Source: Macrotrachela quadricornifera (lineage: Eukaryota > Rotifera > Eurotatoria > Philodinida > Philodinidae). From it: DNA of 64,000 nucleotides. How positions within the stretch are numbered: the first letter of the stretch is position 1; each line of letters starts with the position of its first letter. Shown here piece after piece: positions 1 to 12,786 of this stretch. The translations under genes and the position numbers were made by a program. The stretch covers positions 44,956 through 108,955 of the forward strand of contig JAJEKB010021085.1 of the NCBI GenBank assembly GCA_022393335.1, in the 5' to 3' direction. Under the pieces are notes generated by a model. The model had not been told where the DNA came from and did no database searches. It was given only the letters and a program-made list of their open reading frames with translations.

Positions 1-80
1 CAAATATTCCTACATGTGAAAGTTTGTTTTTATTTTTTTATTTAATTCATTCATTCTTTATTTCTTCTATTTATTAATAG

Positions 81-1359
81 AATCACTTTCATGTTTAATT
101 CCATCATTACCTCCACATAGTCGTTATATAAATTTTGATCCATTTATTCAACAAATTAATGATGGTGATCAATTAGAATATATATGTGAAAAAACTCGAT
201 ATCGTCATCGAATTATATGTCGAAAAGGACATATTTTACCAAGAATACCAAGATGTTTTCATGGTAAGAAAAAAAAAAGAGGAAATTTATTGCAGTTTCC
301 TTTTATAATAAATATTTTTTTTTATATAGGTTGTCGAGTTAAGAATGATCAAATAATATTTTCAAAAAGATTTTATCGTCATAGAGAAAAAATTTATTTT
401 ACTTGTAATAACAATAGTATACCATTATTAAATAATGAAACAATACGTTGTATTAATGGAAAACTTTCTAAACAACCAATATGTCAAAAAATTCCATCAA
501 TATGTACTGTTCCTCATACAATTTTTTTACGTAATATTGCTAATACATCAATTTCATCTGGAATATCATTTAATATTGGTACATCATTTTCTTATACATG
601 TAATCAAGATTATCAACCAATTAATAATTCAACAATAGTTGAATGTCTTGAAAATGGAAAATTATCTCATCAACCACATTGTATACCAATATCATGTAAA
701 GAACATCCTCCTATAATAAATAATGCTCGAACTATATTTCGTTCAACAAAACATGGTTCTATAGCAAGATATAGATGTTATCCAGGTTATAGATTTGAAG
801 ATAATAATTTAGCAAAATTAACATGTCATTTTGGTTTATGGTTACCAAAACAATTACCAAAATGTTTACCGAGTAATAATTAAAAATTTGTTTTCTCTTA
901 TTTTATTTAGTAGCTTGTTTATAAAAGAGAAATATGTATTAGTTAAACTAGGGATGTATTATAAAGAATTGTTATATACTTTTTGTAGTTTTTTGTCCAA
1001 ATCCTGGTTCATTATTAAATGGACGAATATACGTTGTATATAAAGATGAACGTATATCATCAATACCAATTCGAAGTGAATTTCGTTCATATATACCAAA
1101 TGTTAGTCATGGTCGAACAATTGAATTTGAATGTAATTCAGGTAAGAAAATGTTTTATTTTTATTGAAAATAATTTGATTGATAATTATAGGATATATTC
1201 TTCATGGACCAGCTGGATTAACATGTAATCATGGTCGATGGTTGCCTGTAGAAAGACCACGTTGTGTTATGGGTAGATTTTAATTTTATTTGTGTTTTTT
1301 ATTTATTTTGTTTTTTTTTAGAAAATCATGTACAACCAAATATTGTTTTTACAGGATAA
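81..1359 (+). CDS. Sushi/CCP-domain protein, 5' end outside the window
   Basis: Exons 81-263, 330-872, 989-1141, 1192-1272 and 1322-1359 join in phase and end at TAA 1357-1359. The translation is a string of complement control protein (sushi) modules. Each has the family's spacing of four cysteines, a Gly-Tyr before the third Cys (for example C-Y-P-G-Y and C-N-S-G-Y) and a Trp/Leu-Pro-x-x-x-x-x-C ending. About five modules are visible. CCP modules act in extracellular adhesion or recognition, so a secreted or membrane-bound surface protein is likely. The first exon begins after a splice acceptor, so the start and any signal peptide lie upstream. If the last intron (1273-1321, 49 nt) were retained, translation would stop at 1281-1283 instead. 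The tail after the last module is only about 12 residues, with no membrane anchor. Which member of this large family it is cannot be told. Confidence 0.85.
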
Positions 1360-2393
1360 ATGATATTGATGAATAAATGATTTTTTAAACAAATGAAGCT
1401 GGTCTTCATATATATCGCTTAGCGGTCTTTCTATGTCATACAAATATTTTATTGAATAACATTTTATGAATGAATACATGTTTTGTTTTTCTTTTGTCAT
1501 TGTACTTTTTTTTTCAATATCAGTCATGAATAGATTTTTTTTGTCTCTTTGTTTATTTATTCAATAGGTGACTGTAAGATATGAAAAAAAAAACTTTTTT
1601 TGATTTTGCGAAAACAAATACGAATATTTAACAGATGCATTTTTCTATATCATCTCATCGCCGATTAGTATTTCCTACAGTATACATTTATTCATTTCTA
1701 TTAATATAACCAAATAAAGTCTTTACCTTTTGGTTTTTATATTAAAATAATGTACAACATAAATAATGTGAACATAATATATTATGTTATAATACAAACA
1801 TATATCGATTAGTAAGACATTAAATAAAAAAAAGTATTTCAGTAAAATACACTTCGATCACATATATAAAAGGCGTCTAGACAAAGAAACATATTACATG
1901 AATATATATAAACATTGTATAGTCTGATGAATTGACATCTATTCTATAACAGAAATAAAATATACATTTTTACTCTAGAATTATTTCTACATATTACATT
2001 AATATTGATATTTTATTTTCTTTCATAAATAAATTCAAATCTTTTTTTTATATGATTTCAATAGCATTATAGTTTTCGAGAGTTAGATATAATTTGTATT
2101 TGTTTTATTATCATATATTTCATCATTACTTTCGTTCTTTAATAAGAAACGCATGGTTAGAGAATGACCAGTGCGTGATCACATTATGACGAAGTTAACC
2201 TGCGGGGCATAACGAAAAGGACCAAATAGAAAGAAAAGTGAATGAAAAAGAAACGAACAAGTCCCTATCGTTATTTTTCTCTTAAATTTTTCGTCCGTAT
2301 ATAATATTAACCTATACATATATATAATCGTCGACGAGAAAAAATATATACATTCGAACGTACACATATCTTAACATTATTACTTAACCAACT
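1360..2393. other. Intergenic region upstream of glutamine synthetase
   Basis: AT-rich spacer of about 1 kb with no coding exon that I can support. The last 100 bases before the glutamine synthetase ATG contain AT-rich stretches (near 2300-2330) that could be core promoter, but no element is clear enough to name. Confidence 0.5.
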
Positions 2394-3755
2394 ATGATGA
2401 CCACCTCCACATTAAATCCGATGTTCACAAATACAGCTGCCATGGATAAAGGAGTTCTTCGCCGTTACTTAGATTTACCACAACCTGATAACAAAATTAT
2501 GGCTACTTATGTATGGATTGATGGTACTGGAGAAAATCTTCGAGGTAATGATTCATTTTTTTTTGACAATATTTCATCTAATCATTTGAATCAAATAGGC
2601 AAGACTCGAACTATCGATCATGAACCAAAATCACCTCAAGATTTACCATGGTGGAATTTTGATGGTTCATCAACAGGACAAGCTGAAGGTTCAAATTCAG
2701 ATATTTATCTTAAACCAGTAGCAATTTTCAATGATCCATTCATGCTTGGACATAATAAACTTGTCATGTGTGAAACATACAAATATAATAGAGAACCAAC
2801 TGGTTAGTAAAAGGAATATACCAATTTATATTGTTTTCTAATAATTTATCGTATTTTCTATAGCATCAAATAAACGATGTGAATGTGAAGAAACTATGAA
2901 AAGAGCAGCTAATCAACATCCATGGTTTGGTCTTGAACAAGAATATACTCTTTTAGATCGTGATGGTTGGCCATTTGGATGGCCAAAAGGTGGATTTCCT
3001 CAACCACAAGGTCCTTATTATTGTGGTGTTGGTGCATCACAAGCTCTTGGTCGAGATATTGAAGAAGCACATTATAAAGCATGTTTATATGCTGGCATTA
3101 ATATTAGTGGAACAAATGCTGAAGTTATGCCAGCACAATGGGAATATCAAGTTGGTCCTTGTGAAGGAATCGATGCTGCTGATCAACTTTGGCTATCACG
3201 TTATTTATTATTACGTATTGCTGAAGAATTTGGTGTTCAAGTTAGTTTCGATCCAAAACCGATACCAGGTGATTGGAATGGTGCTGGTTGTCATACAAAT
3301 TTTTCAACAAAAGCAATGCGAGAACCAAATGGTATCGAGTAAGTTGTTTGTCTTTAGTAAATTATGTTTAAAAAGAATATATATTTTAATCATTTGTAGA
3401 GCTATTAATGAAGCAATTAATTTACTTCAATTACGTCATAAAACACACATCAAACGATATGGTAGAGATAATGAACGACGATTAACTGGTCGACATGAAA
3501 CAGCTAATGTAAGTTAATATAGATAATAGATAATGATTGTATTTATTTATATATATATATATTTAGATTAATCAATTCAATGCTGGAATTGCAAATCGTG
3601 GTGCATCAGTACGAATTCCACGTCAAGTTGGTGAAGATAAATGTGGTTATTTAGAAGATCGTCGTCCAGCATCAAATTGTGATCCATATGCTGTAACAGA
3701 TATTATCGTTCGAACTGTTTGTCTTAAAGAGAAAGATCCTGAACCACAAAATTAA
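2394..3755 (+). CDS. Glutamine synthetase (type II, eukaryotic)
   Basis: Exons 2394-2544, 2599-2802, 2864-3338, 3400-3508 and 3567-3755 give 375 residues, close to the roughly 370 usual for the eukaryotic enzyme. The enzyme joins ammonia to glutamate with ATP to make glutamine. Landmarks: [17 protein letters not shown] (beta-grasp N-terminal region), [13 protein letters not shown], the catalytic-domain stretch [18 protein letters not shown] with metal-binding Glu residues, the [14 protein letters not shown] loop, and the C-terminal [12 protein letters not shown] followed by [15 protein letters not shown]. All are family signatures and nothing essential is missing. The start gives a 35-residue leader before the conserved domain, and a second ATG lies at codon 2. 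No clear organelle-targeting sequence, so a cytosolic enzyme is likely. The first intron is 54 nt and stop-free in frame; see findings. Confidence 0.97.
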
Positions 3756-6700
3756 TTATTATTTAATAAATAGATTTTAATTAAGAAATAAAATAGTGCG
3801 CATAGGAAAAAAAAATTAATTAATTTATTGTTGATGTCATTTGCAATCAGTTATGCTTTTGTAACTCTTAATTAATTGATTTGTTTTTTCTTTGTTTAAA
3901 GTGGTTTTTATGTGAGTTGTATTTGTTTTATGAGTATACATTCATTGAGACAGAAGTATTTGAGAAAATTGATTTTTCTCTTCGGGTAATGTATAACTGA
4001 ATTCATATTTTGTATTTATTTTATCGAAAATATTTCTGTATCTTTTTCCATTCTCATTTCATTTTATTTTAAATAAATAAATTTCTTATTAATATCTGTT
4101 TGACATGAACTGATTTAAACCCTTTTTGTTTTTACAGATTGACCTTACAACGAAAATAAAAAAAAATCATATATCCAAGAGATATACTAAAAATTGTTTG
4201 ACATTCACTAGCAATGTTAGAAAAATAAAAGAAACTCTTTATTTCGAAGAGCTAATTAAATAATATTTACAATACTATAAAACAACTTTGAATAATCAAG
4301 AAATTATTGTACCAAATATCACAGATTAAACTTAATTCGCTTGAAACATTTTATATTTTACCTAGAATCGATTTTTTAAATCATCTACATATTAAACTGA
4401 AAGTTTTACTTCTGAAATTGCAAGAAATCTAAAAAATAAAATATAAATATATACATCGGAAATATCAAAGATAGAGATGACTCAATGAAAACAATGTATA
4501 TTAGATGTTCAATAAATCACTAGATAAATAAAGTGAAACAGTAGGTATATCATTTGTTCTTCGCATGTATGTTACAAGGAAATATTCTCAACTGGCAAAT
4601 GGCTTTTCGTATGAGACTATTGCCAATCGATAGATCTTAGTATGTGATGAGAAAGTCTATTTGAGTTTGGCTTTTCAGTGTTTTTTTGTCGAGTTATGGT
4701 CATTTTACTTGATTATTCCCATATAATTTGATCATTTCTGGAGAATGAATCATGAAATTTCGAGCTGAAATTTCATCTATGGTTGGACTTAACTCGTGAT
4801 AAGAAATATTGTTAAAAATAAACATTTTTTTAACATGTAAATATCTCATTTAGGATACGTTGGTTTTAGCTCACTCTTTGAAAAGTTTCTGATATGTAGA
4901 AGCTGTAACTACAGATGAAAGTTCAGCTTAAAAGTTCACCATTCAACCGTCCAGAAATCATAAGATCATATAGCAAAAATTGAGTAAAATGGTCATTTCA
5001 CAACAAGAGACGATCAGAAAACTAAACTTAAATAAACTTTCTTCGCTACCCACTAAGGCCGATCGAACAGCAATAATCTCATGCGAAACACAATTTGAAA
5101 TTTCGAGACAAATTGTGTCATGAAAAGTTCTACAAAAAATGTTGAAACAAATCTCTACTAACATATTCTGATAAGTTTCCTAATAATCAAGATGAAACAC
5201 CTACATATTAGTGCTACTTTCCATCGTATTTAAAATAATCGAAACGTTTAGAAGACTTTTTATTATTTTACAATAGAAGTTTGATCATACAGCTTTTATA
5301 GAACTTTTGACGGGATACCTTTTGATAAAAATATCAAGATTTTATCCTTTTCCAAAGCGAAAATATACGCAAAAAAAGTGTACAAATATTTTGGAACATA
5401 TAATATATTGTTTTTTCAAGGTAATTATCATACTTGACAATAGTTTTTCTTAATATTACTCATATACGTATGAACTTTCAACATTCGTTTATTAATAGTC
5501 CAAATTTCAGTCTAAATATGCCAAAGACATTTCATTGTTTGGTTATTTACTAGATATTCTATACATGTACATATTGTGTTTTTTCGAATCATTTCTATTT
5601 TTAGTGTACACTCAATATAATGGCATCAACTAAAGCATGATGAAATATTATGGAAATAAATAGCACCATTTGGTCTATCAGTGTATATAGAGAGAAAGAA
5701 TTTCCTCGAACTTCTTATAGTGTTATATAGAATCGGCATCATTATATCTGACATGCCCTAAGTAATTCATTTGACATATAATCTATGTCATATTGATTGT
5801 CAAGAGTAATTTCCTTTAAGTTTGTCATGTGTTGCACAACTCATCGGATTAGTTATAAAATAATTTTTAAAAATTTTATTTTCTATAGATTTTCAATAGA
5901 AAGGAACAAAAACATTTCTTGTTTCTTTTTTCACACTTTGAAATATTTTTATTATGTTATCTAATACAAGAAAGATATCATGTCTTCATCATATTCTCAA
6001 AAATTCGCTTTTCTCTTTCTATATTATCCTATACATAAATACTGGTATTATTCAGTAAAATTTTTTTAACATATATCCTGCACTTCATAACCTTGTCAAT
6101 TGGATTTTTTAATATATATACTTCAATAATTTTTTCTTCTTGATAAAATAATTAGAATCAACTATATTCATAAAAGAAATAGATGATGCATGCCTATTTT
6201 TTTTATTTCCGTTTGTCCTTGATGTGTGTCACTCTGTAGAATTGATGTAGTTCTTTCCTAGAGAGATGTATTATTCGTTTCTATAACTATATATATATAT
6301 ATAATCATTTTCTTTTTCTATTGAAAATTTGCAATTATTTTAATCTAGAATATTTTATTTATCATGTCAACTAATATTAAAATGTAAAAACTTAAGTTGC
6401 ATGAATAGAAAACTGTTTAAATCAGAAATGATACATTTATTCTCTAACATTATCACATTTTTTGCTTAATCAAGCATAAATTCAAATAATATCTTGTATA
6501 TATATTCTAGGTGTAAGTAACATAGTATTATTGAATATTTTTCTTACTAAGCAGTTTATAAAAAGAAAATCTTACACGATTAAAAAAGAAAGATATATTA
6601 TAAAAGATAAAATATAGAAAAATTTAGTTATTTAACTGATGAAAAAATAGTATTTTATTTGAATAGATCATTTTTAATATTGGTTATGTTTAATTATAAT

Positions 6701-8427
6701 TCAAGAGTTATAAATAGTTAATTATGATGCATGACTTTCTTCTTCTTTTTTTTTGTATACGTCTGATTTACACAATATAATTGATTATTAGTACATCTAC
6801 TGGTGCATTTTATTCATCTAATTGAAAAATAACGTAGAAAAAAAAAGAAGAAGAATTTGAAAGTATAAGAAAGACATATAATAATAAAAATGATTTATGT
6901 TCTTATCACATAAAAAAAAAGATTAAACTTCAAAGATTATATCAAGAATCAAATGTTGCTCAATATTATTTCGATAAACGTCATATGGCATGTATCACAA
7001 AAAAAAAGAAGTTGATAAAAAAAAAAAAAAGATAATTCATTATATGAATAAATTATAAAAGGAAACATTTCATCGTCTATCATGAGTAGAGATATGCATT
7101 GAACGTAATGTCTCTCATCGATTTTTCTTTATCTATCGTATTTATCATCACCGTTGCTTTCACATAAGACATTTGTCCAAATTAGATCTCGCAATATAGA
7201 TGAGTAAAAGGGTGTGTTGTGTTCATCATTATTTATCGTTTACGCTTGTATATATATATGATTTGTTGGTGAGCGTTAAATAAGCTTCGTCATTATTTAT
7301 TCGAACAACATTCGATAGTGTATATGTCTGTCTAATAGTAATAATTACTATATAGCAGGTCTTGTTTTTTCTCTTTCGAACATAAATTATCCTTTTAGAT
7401 TTCTTGGTAAAATCGAAAAGTGGGTAAAATATGATCGATAAGATTCTTTTTCTTTTTCTTTTTCTCTTTACTGACTTCATCGAATAGATTTATCGACTTA
7501 TGAGTATATTATTAAGTTTTACTTATCGTATATATATATATATATATATGAAAAACTATGTGACGACATATTGTGCAACTGATGGTCTTCATTTTTATGT
7601 CAGTCGGAAGTTAATAGGACATGGCAGTTAATGTCTAGACGGAAATAAGCGAAGATTCTTTAATTCTCCTTTGGAGATTATTATTAACGTTATCAAGCAT
7701 ATTTTATATGCTTGATGTTGTGACTAAGAAGAGACAAGCACTCATTTTGTCCGATGCCGTTAGCAAAAAAAAAAAGAGCCCATAAAAATGGCAATACGAC
7801 ATCCCTGTGGAGAGAAAAAAATCTAAGAGAGACAGAACGAGGAAAAGAGAAAAATGAGAGAAAGAAGAAAACAACAGCAGATTGAAGCAGTTGATGTAAT
7901 ACGTGCTTATGGATGAATTAGAAAGACAGTGAGGAAAAAATGTGATAGTAGATTAGAGACATGAAGGGAGAAATATGACTCTGTCATACATAACTGCGTG
8001 ATGAGTAGTAGGTCATTTATTGATATTATAGAAATAACAACAACAAATCCCTGCTGTTCATTTATCTTGTTTCATATTAATGTTAGTCATTTGTATAATT
8101 TGTAATCTGTTCCTTTCTTATTCTTTTTTTCTCATATACAGTTGGATCACTATGTATTGAGTGAAGTTAATAATGACTGATCTTTATTTATTTACCAATA
8201 GAGAATATATCGGATGATCTGGTTTTTTTTCTTCTCTTTTGTATGCTGTTAGTTAAGATAAAACTATTGCATAGCTTAGTCGAACAAGTAAAACGTGACA
8301 GCGATAAACGGAATACTTAGGCTTATCAAAATGATAAATAAGACAAGATTTATAGCTCATAATAGATATATAAATTGTATAAATTTTTTTTTGTTTCAGA
8401 TTTCTTCTTTTCTTTTTATTGTTTATT
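3756..8427. other. 4.7 kb non-coding stretch
   Basis: No convincing coding exon on either strand. It contains a long diverged inverted repeat near 4540-5165 (listed separately), TA-dinucleotide runs near 6286-6302 and 7529-7550, and poly-purine patches near 7785-7880. A 5' UTR splice acceptor for the next gene lies at about 8399-8400, after a T-rich tract. Short open frames such as the one near 7229-7480 (-) are rich in Lys/Arg and Ile and look like chance. Confidence 0.5.
4540..5165. repeat. Diverged fold-back inverted repeat
   Basis: The segment around 4555-4800 matches the reverse complement of about 4890-5140 over more than 200 bases, with substitutions and small indels. Landmarks: 'ggtcattttac' near 4697 against its complement near 4985, and 'tttcatct' near 4769 against its complement near 4915. 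The two arms meet near 4840-4860. No coding capacity. It probably is an old fold-back or MITE-like DNA element; the outer ends and any target duplication are too worn to place. Confidence 0.6.
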
Positions 8428-9732
8428 ATGGGAAACTCTTTACCTCAATTAAATTCTCAACGATCAATAAAAACATCTGAAAATAGTTCACAATATTCAA
8501 CGTTAAAAAAATCACGTAGTTTACGAGAATATACTCGTAGTACATCGTTACTTACTAGTTGTATTAATAATACTAATAATCGAAGAAATATTTCATTATC
8601 AAGACCACGATCAATGGCACCAACTGATGCTGAAATAATTGATATTCATGGTTTACATTGTGATATATCAACATCAAATTTAAATGAAGATGAAAATCAA
8701 TTATTAAAACAACTTAATTATATTCATTCATGTGTACGAAAAGATAAAGGTTTATTTGGTATGTAATTATATATTTATAAAACAAATAATAATATTTAAT
8801 ACTTAAATTTTTAATAAAAAGGTATGATAACAGAAAATTTACAAAGTAAACATATTTTTTCAAATGATGAACCAGAAAATACACATGTATTAGAACAAAC
8901 ACCAGATGATTATAATATGGATTATCAATCAATTTATTTACAAACACCTGATGGAGAATTTATACATGCTTATTGGATTTATCAAATAGGAGATGTTAAT
9001 TCAACAATAACAATTTTATATTTACATGGTGCAGGTGGAAATATTTCACATCGACTTGAAGTTTTAAGACTTTTTTATGAAAATCTTCATTGTAATATTT
9101 TAATTATTGATTATCGAGGTTAGTATATACTGACAAAAGAAACAAAAAAAAAATCTCATTAAATTTATCTAATAATTATTCAATTATATCATCTAGGCTT
9201 TGGTAAAAGTTCGGGTTCACCATCAGAAGTTGGCCTTTATATTGATGCTCAAACAGCATATGATTATCTAATATGTAAACAAAAAATTTTGCCAGAAAAT
9301 ATTATTGTTCTTGGTACAAGTCTTGGTGCATCTGTTGCTATTCAACTTGTTAGTGATCCATTAAATCGTGTTAAACTTGCTATATTTGAAAATGCTTTTA
9401 TATCTGTACCTGAAATAGCAAAATATTTTTTAACATATGCTAAAAGTGTTATTGGTGTAACAAAATCTATTGGTTTTGTATATTTATTTGATTCATTAAC
9501 AAAAGTTCGACGTATAGAATGTCCATGTCTTTATTTAACAGGTTTACTTGATCCTATTATTCCAACATGGATGTCAAATACTTTATATAATGAAACACGT
9601 TTATCAAGTAAACGTCATTTATTTGAATATCCATTTGGTAAACATAATGATTTACCAATAATGACTGATTATTTTGAAAATATACAGTCATTTATTAATG
9701 AATTATCAATAAAGAAATCTGAACAAGAATAA
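8428..9732 (+). CDS. ABHD13/BEM46-like serine alpha/beta hydrolase
   Basis: Exons 8428-8758, 8822-9118 and 9197-9732 give 387 residues. The hydrolase fold begins around residue 165. LHGAGGN forms the oxyanion-hole region, YRGFGKSSGSPSE follows, and GTSLGA holds the nucleophile (Ser251). The predicted acid is Asp328 in GLLDPIIP and the base is His359 in GKHND. This order and the spacing match ABHD13/BEM46-type hydrolases, whose substrates are mostly unknown. Unlike ABHD13, which has an N-terminal membrane anchor, this protein starts with about 110 Ser/Arg-rich residues and no TM segment. The start is Met-Gly-Asn-Ser, so N-myristoylation could be an alternative way to reach membranes, but the sixth-position Ser/Thr of the usual signal is absent (Pro). 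The ATG follows a 5' UTR splice acceptor. Confidence 0.88.
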
Positions 9733-12700
9733 TCGGTGCTTAGATAATAAAATTTATTCTTCTGTTGTCTCATGTATATTTTATGTGTTCATAATAATAA
9801 GAAAATGTGTGTCATTAATTGATTTGAAATTTTGTAAAAAAAAAAGACAAAATATCAAATAAATATCTATGCTTTTTGCTTATTAGATCATTTGAAAGGA
9901 AAAATATGCTTTAAATATTGTAATATGACAAATAGTCTAAATACTACATCAGTATGTTTACATTATCATTGAGCTTATTATGTAAGATATTTTTCTTAAA
10001 GAATAAACATCTTGATGAAAATTATTCGATTACATTCTATTGAATAATACTGATAAGATTACGTCAATCAATTTTCGAAATTTTGTGTTTACACTAATTA
10101 AATGATATTTGAATTCTAGTTGACTGTGATATGTAATGCGGAATTTTCAATGTCGATTATCAATAAATAGACATTATATGTCATTCATTACCACTGGAAA
10201 TATAATACTGCACTAATTTCAAATTAAATCGATATGCTGTTAATTCATCAATCACAGTATCTATTGTACAACTAAAATATAGTGTACATGTATCACCCAG
10301 TGTTTAAATCGATTGTTCTAAGCACATATATTTCAAAAAAAAGTTCTTACAGACTATATTCTCATAATTCCTATTTTGAATTTTTTGATTTAGAATAATT
10401 TACAATATATTACTTCAAGTATATATCGCTATCAGCACTTATGAAATGATTTCAACGAAACATATTCATCATTTTAATATTAATGTAAGTATGTGCTTGT
10501 GATGTGCAGTTTACGACAAATATAGCTTCTTTAAAAAAGAAATTCATCTTGAGTTTTACTGACAAGATTATACACACTTCAAACAGGAAAATGAAAAAAA
10601 TTCAAATTGAAAAATCAACTAATTTTCTTTTTAAAATATTTTATTGTCTCAAGATTACATAAAATATTAATTCAATCCATATTATATGAAACTATTATAT
10701 TTTGATGCAGCATAAAACGTTGAATCTTTTAATAATAAATTCGATTTATCGAGGACGTAATTAGCCTTCAAACCAATCATTTATGTGAGAGGTGTTTTAT
10801 AAAGAGAAAACAGCATATTTGGTGAAAACATGTTCAGCATTAATTCGATTGAAAATCAATGAAATCTTCGACTATCTAGACTCTATTTATACTAGTTCGA
10901 AAGTATTTTTCACGAACTACAAAATCGTATAATTGGCAACTCTCTATTTTCTTGGTCAAAAGAAATCTTCTGGATGGATATTTTGGAAAACAGTCGAGTA
11001 ACGTTTATTTTGAGGCTATGGAAACACATAGTGGGACTTCCGACTCCGTAGAAGTACACTGATGCCCAACTTTGTTTATATTGGATCGATAGCGTGTTCC
11101 CCAGGCTGCAAAATAGTATATCTCTGAAGTATTAAATTTGTTCTTCAAAAGAATTCCAACAAGAAATGTTCTATGGAATAGGTCAAAATAGTACCTTTTC
11201 AGTCTGAAAAGGTACTATTTTGATAACATCTTTTACCATGTGAAAAATAAGCTGTCTATTGTTTCTGTAAGTTGCTGTGTGAAAGGTACTGTGAAGTGAG
11301 CTTCATGAAATTAAAGATCCACCAAGATATCTAAGTTTCCACAGGCATCATAATTCGAAATAAATTGGAGAATAAAATGTCTGAATATTATTAGTTTTAT
11401 GACGAGTTGATATGCCGGTTTTTTCTGATTGAAGCTATATGTTTACGTGGATATCCTGTTTGGTTAAGATGGATGACAGTTTTCAAAAATGGGAGAATCA
11501 TTTATGAGAGAAGTAATAGTAATATAAACGATGAAGAATCAATGTTACCACTTACATCCATTTTCACTGTCCTTGAAGGCACTACCGTAATCATCATTAT
11601 TTTGAATGACTTCTCTCTACGGAATGCAAACTTGGACATAAAGTAGCAGTTGACTAACCAAAAGAGGATGGTTGGAATAATTGCTTTCACCACAAGAAAC
11701 ATCAACAATTTGTCTTAAGGATTTTTTACATTAACAAAATGAAGAGTTAAGAGATACGTCATTTTGTAGCACACAAAAAAATGCTATCAAATCGAAAATA
11801 AGAGAGTCGGCCACCAACCTAATTTAATGGAAAACAAGGTTCAATAGTATCATGCATGCTCAGGGTTTTCTACGAAAAATAATGTTTTACGAGTTTTGTT
11901 ATCAGATAGATGAAGTGACACGTTTTGATTATATTTAAGGAAAGCTTTTCAAATGTTTTTGTCAGCGGGAAGCACACTTGACAAACATATGAAGATAAAT
12001 CAACTTGATCAGCTAAAAATATTTTGTTTATCAAATGGGAATGCTTCATAAATATATTTTGAAAATAAATGTTCTTAGCGTAGTATTTCTCCTTATCTAA
12101 TAATTTTGTCTTAAGGATGAATAATATTATAAAATAAGTCACTTCTTTTCGAAACGACTATCATCTCAACGATTCGATAGAATTTAATCTGATTACAGTT
12201 CATTATTTCAATAAATGGTCTATATACTGCTTTTCCACGAAGAGCGATTCAGATTTCTGTTCTAGTCTAGTGCCAAGAAATAAGCCGAATACCTTTGTAC
12301 ATCGATACAAACGACATCTGGTTTGATTGCTTTGAATGCCATTAGTCCTTTTATAAAATATTACCTTATCTTCCATCGTATACCATCTCTTGACAGTTAT
12401 AATTCAGTCTCATGTTGATTTTTTTTTTCGTTTTTATGTTAACTTATAAACGAAAAAAAAATATATGAAGTAGATTCGAATCAAGAGCCTTTATTTTCAT
12501 ACCATCAAAACAATACACATTTCTATATGGTGTCGATTTGCCATGCAATGACATGTAATTTCATCAGATTTAAATGATATAGAGCAGCTACTGTAATTTT
12601 TGCTTTCATCATTTTTTTTGCTATTTACTGAAGGCAAACGAATTGGTCTGTCATCATAAACTTAGAAATAATTGTCTTACATCATACCTTTATATTTGGA

Positions 12701-12786
12701 ATACAGTATATAAGAAGCTAAAATTAACTAAAATAAAAATAAAAATCTAATTCTATTCTTTCTGATCTTTGTAACAATTAAATAAT
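9733..12786. other. 3 kb non-coding stretch
   Basis: No supported gene. Notable content is the perfect palindrome at 11183-11223. The segment 10980-11720 is slightly more GC-rich and has broken open frames on both strands (for example 11407-11646 +), possibly an old element, but no family could be recognised. Confidence 0.45.
11183..11223. repeat. Perfect 20-bp inverted repeat with 1-nt centre
   Basis: The arm 11183-11202 is the exact reverse complement of 11204-11223, around a single T at 11203. In RNA it would form a near-uninterrupted hairpin; in DNA it could extrude as a cruciform. It lies far from any gene, so a terminator role is unlikely. A small fold-back element remnant is possible. 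Confidence 0.9.

Noticed and set aside
7229..7480. 83-codon minus-strand frame, Lys/Arg-rich
   Set aside because: Arises from a purine/pyrimidine tract; no family, no splice context.
11407..11646. 79-codon frame in the 9.7-12.8 kb spacer
   Set aside because: No ATG at its start, no homologous motif and no splice partners.
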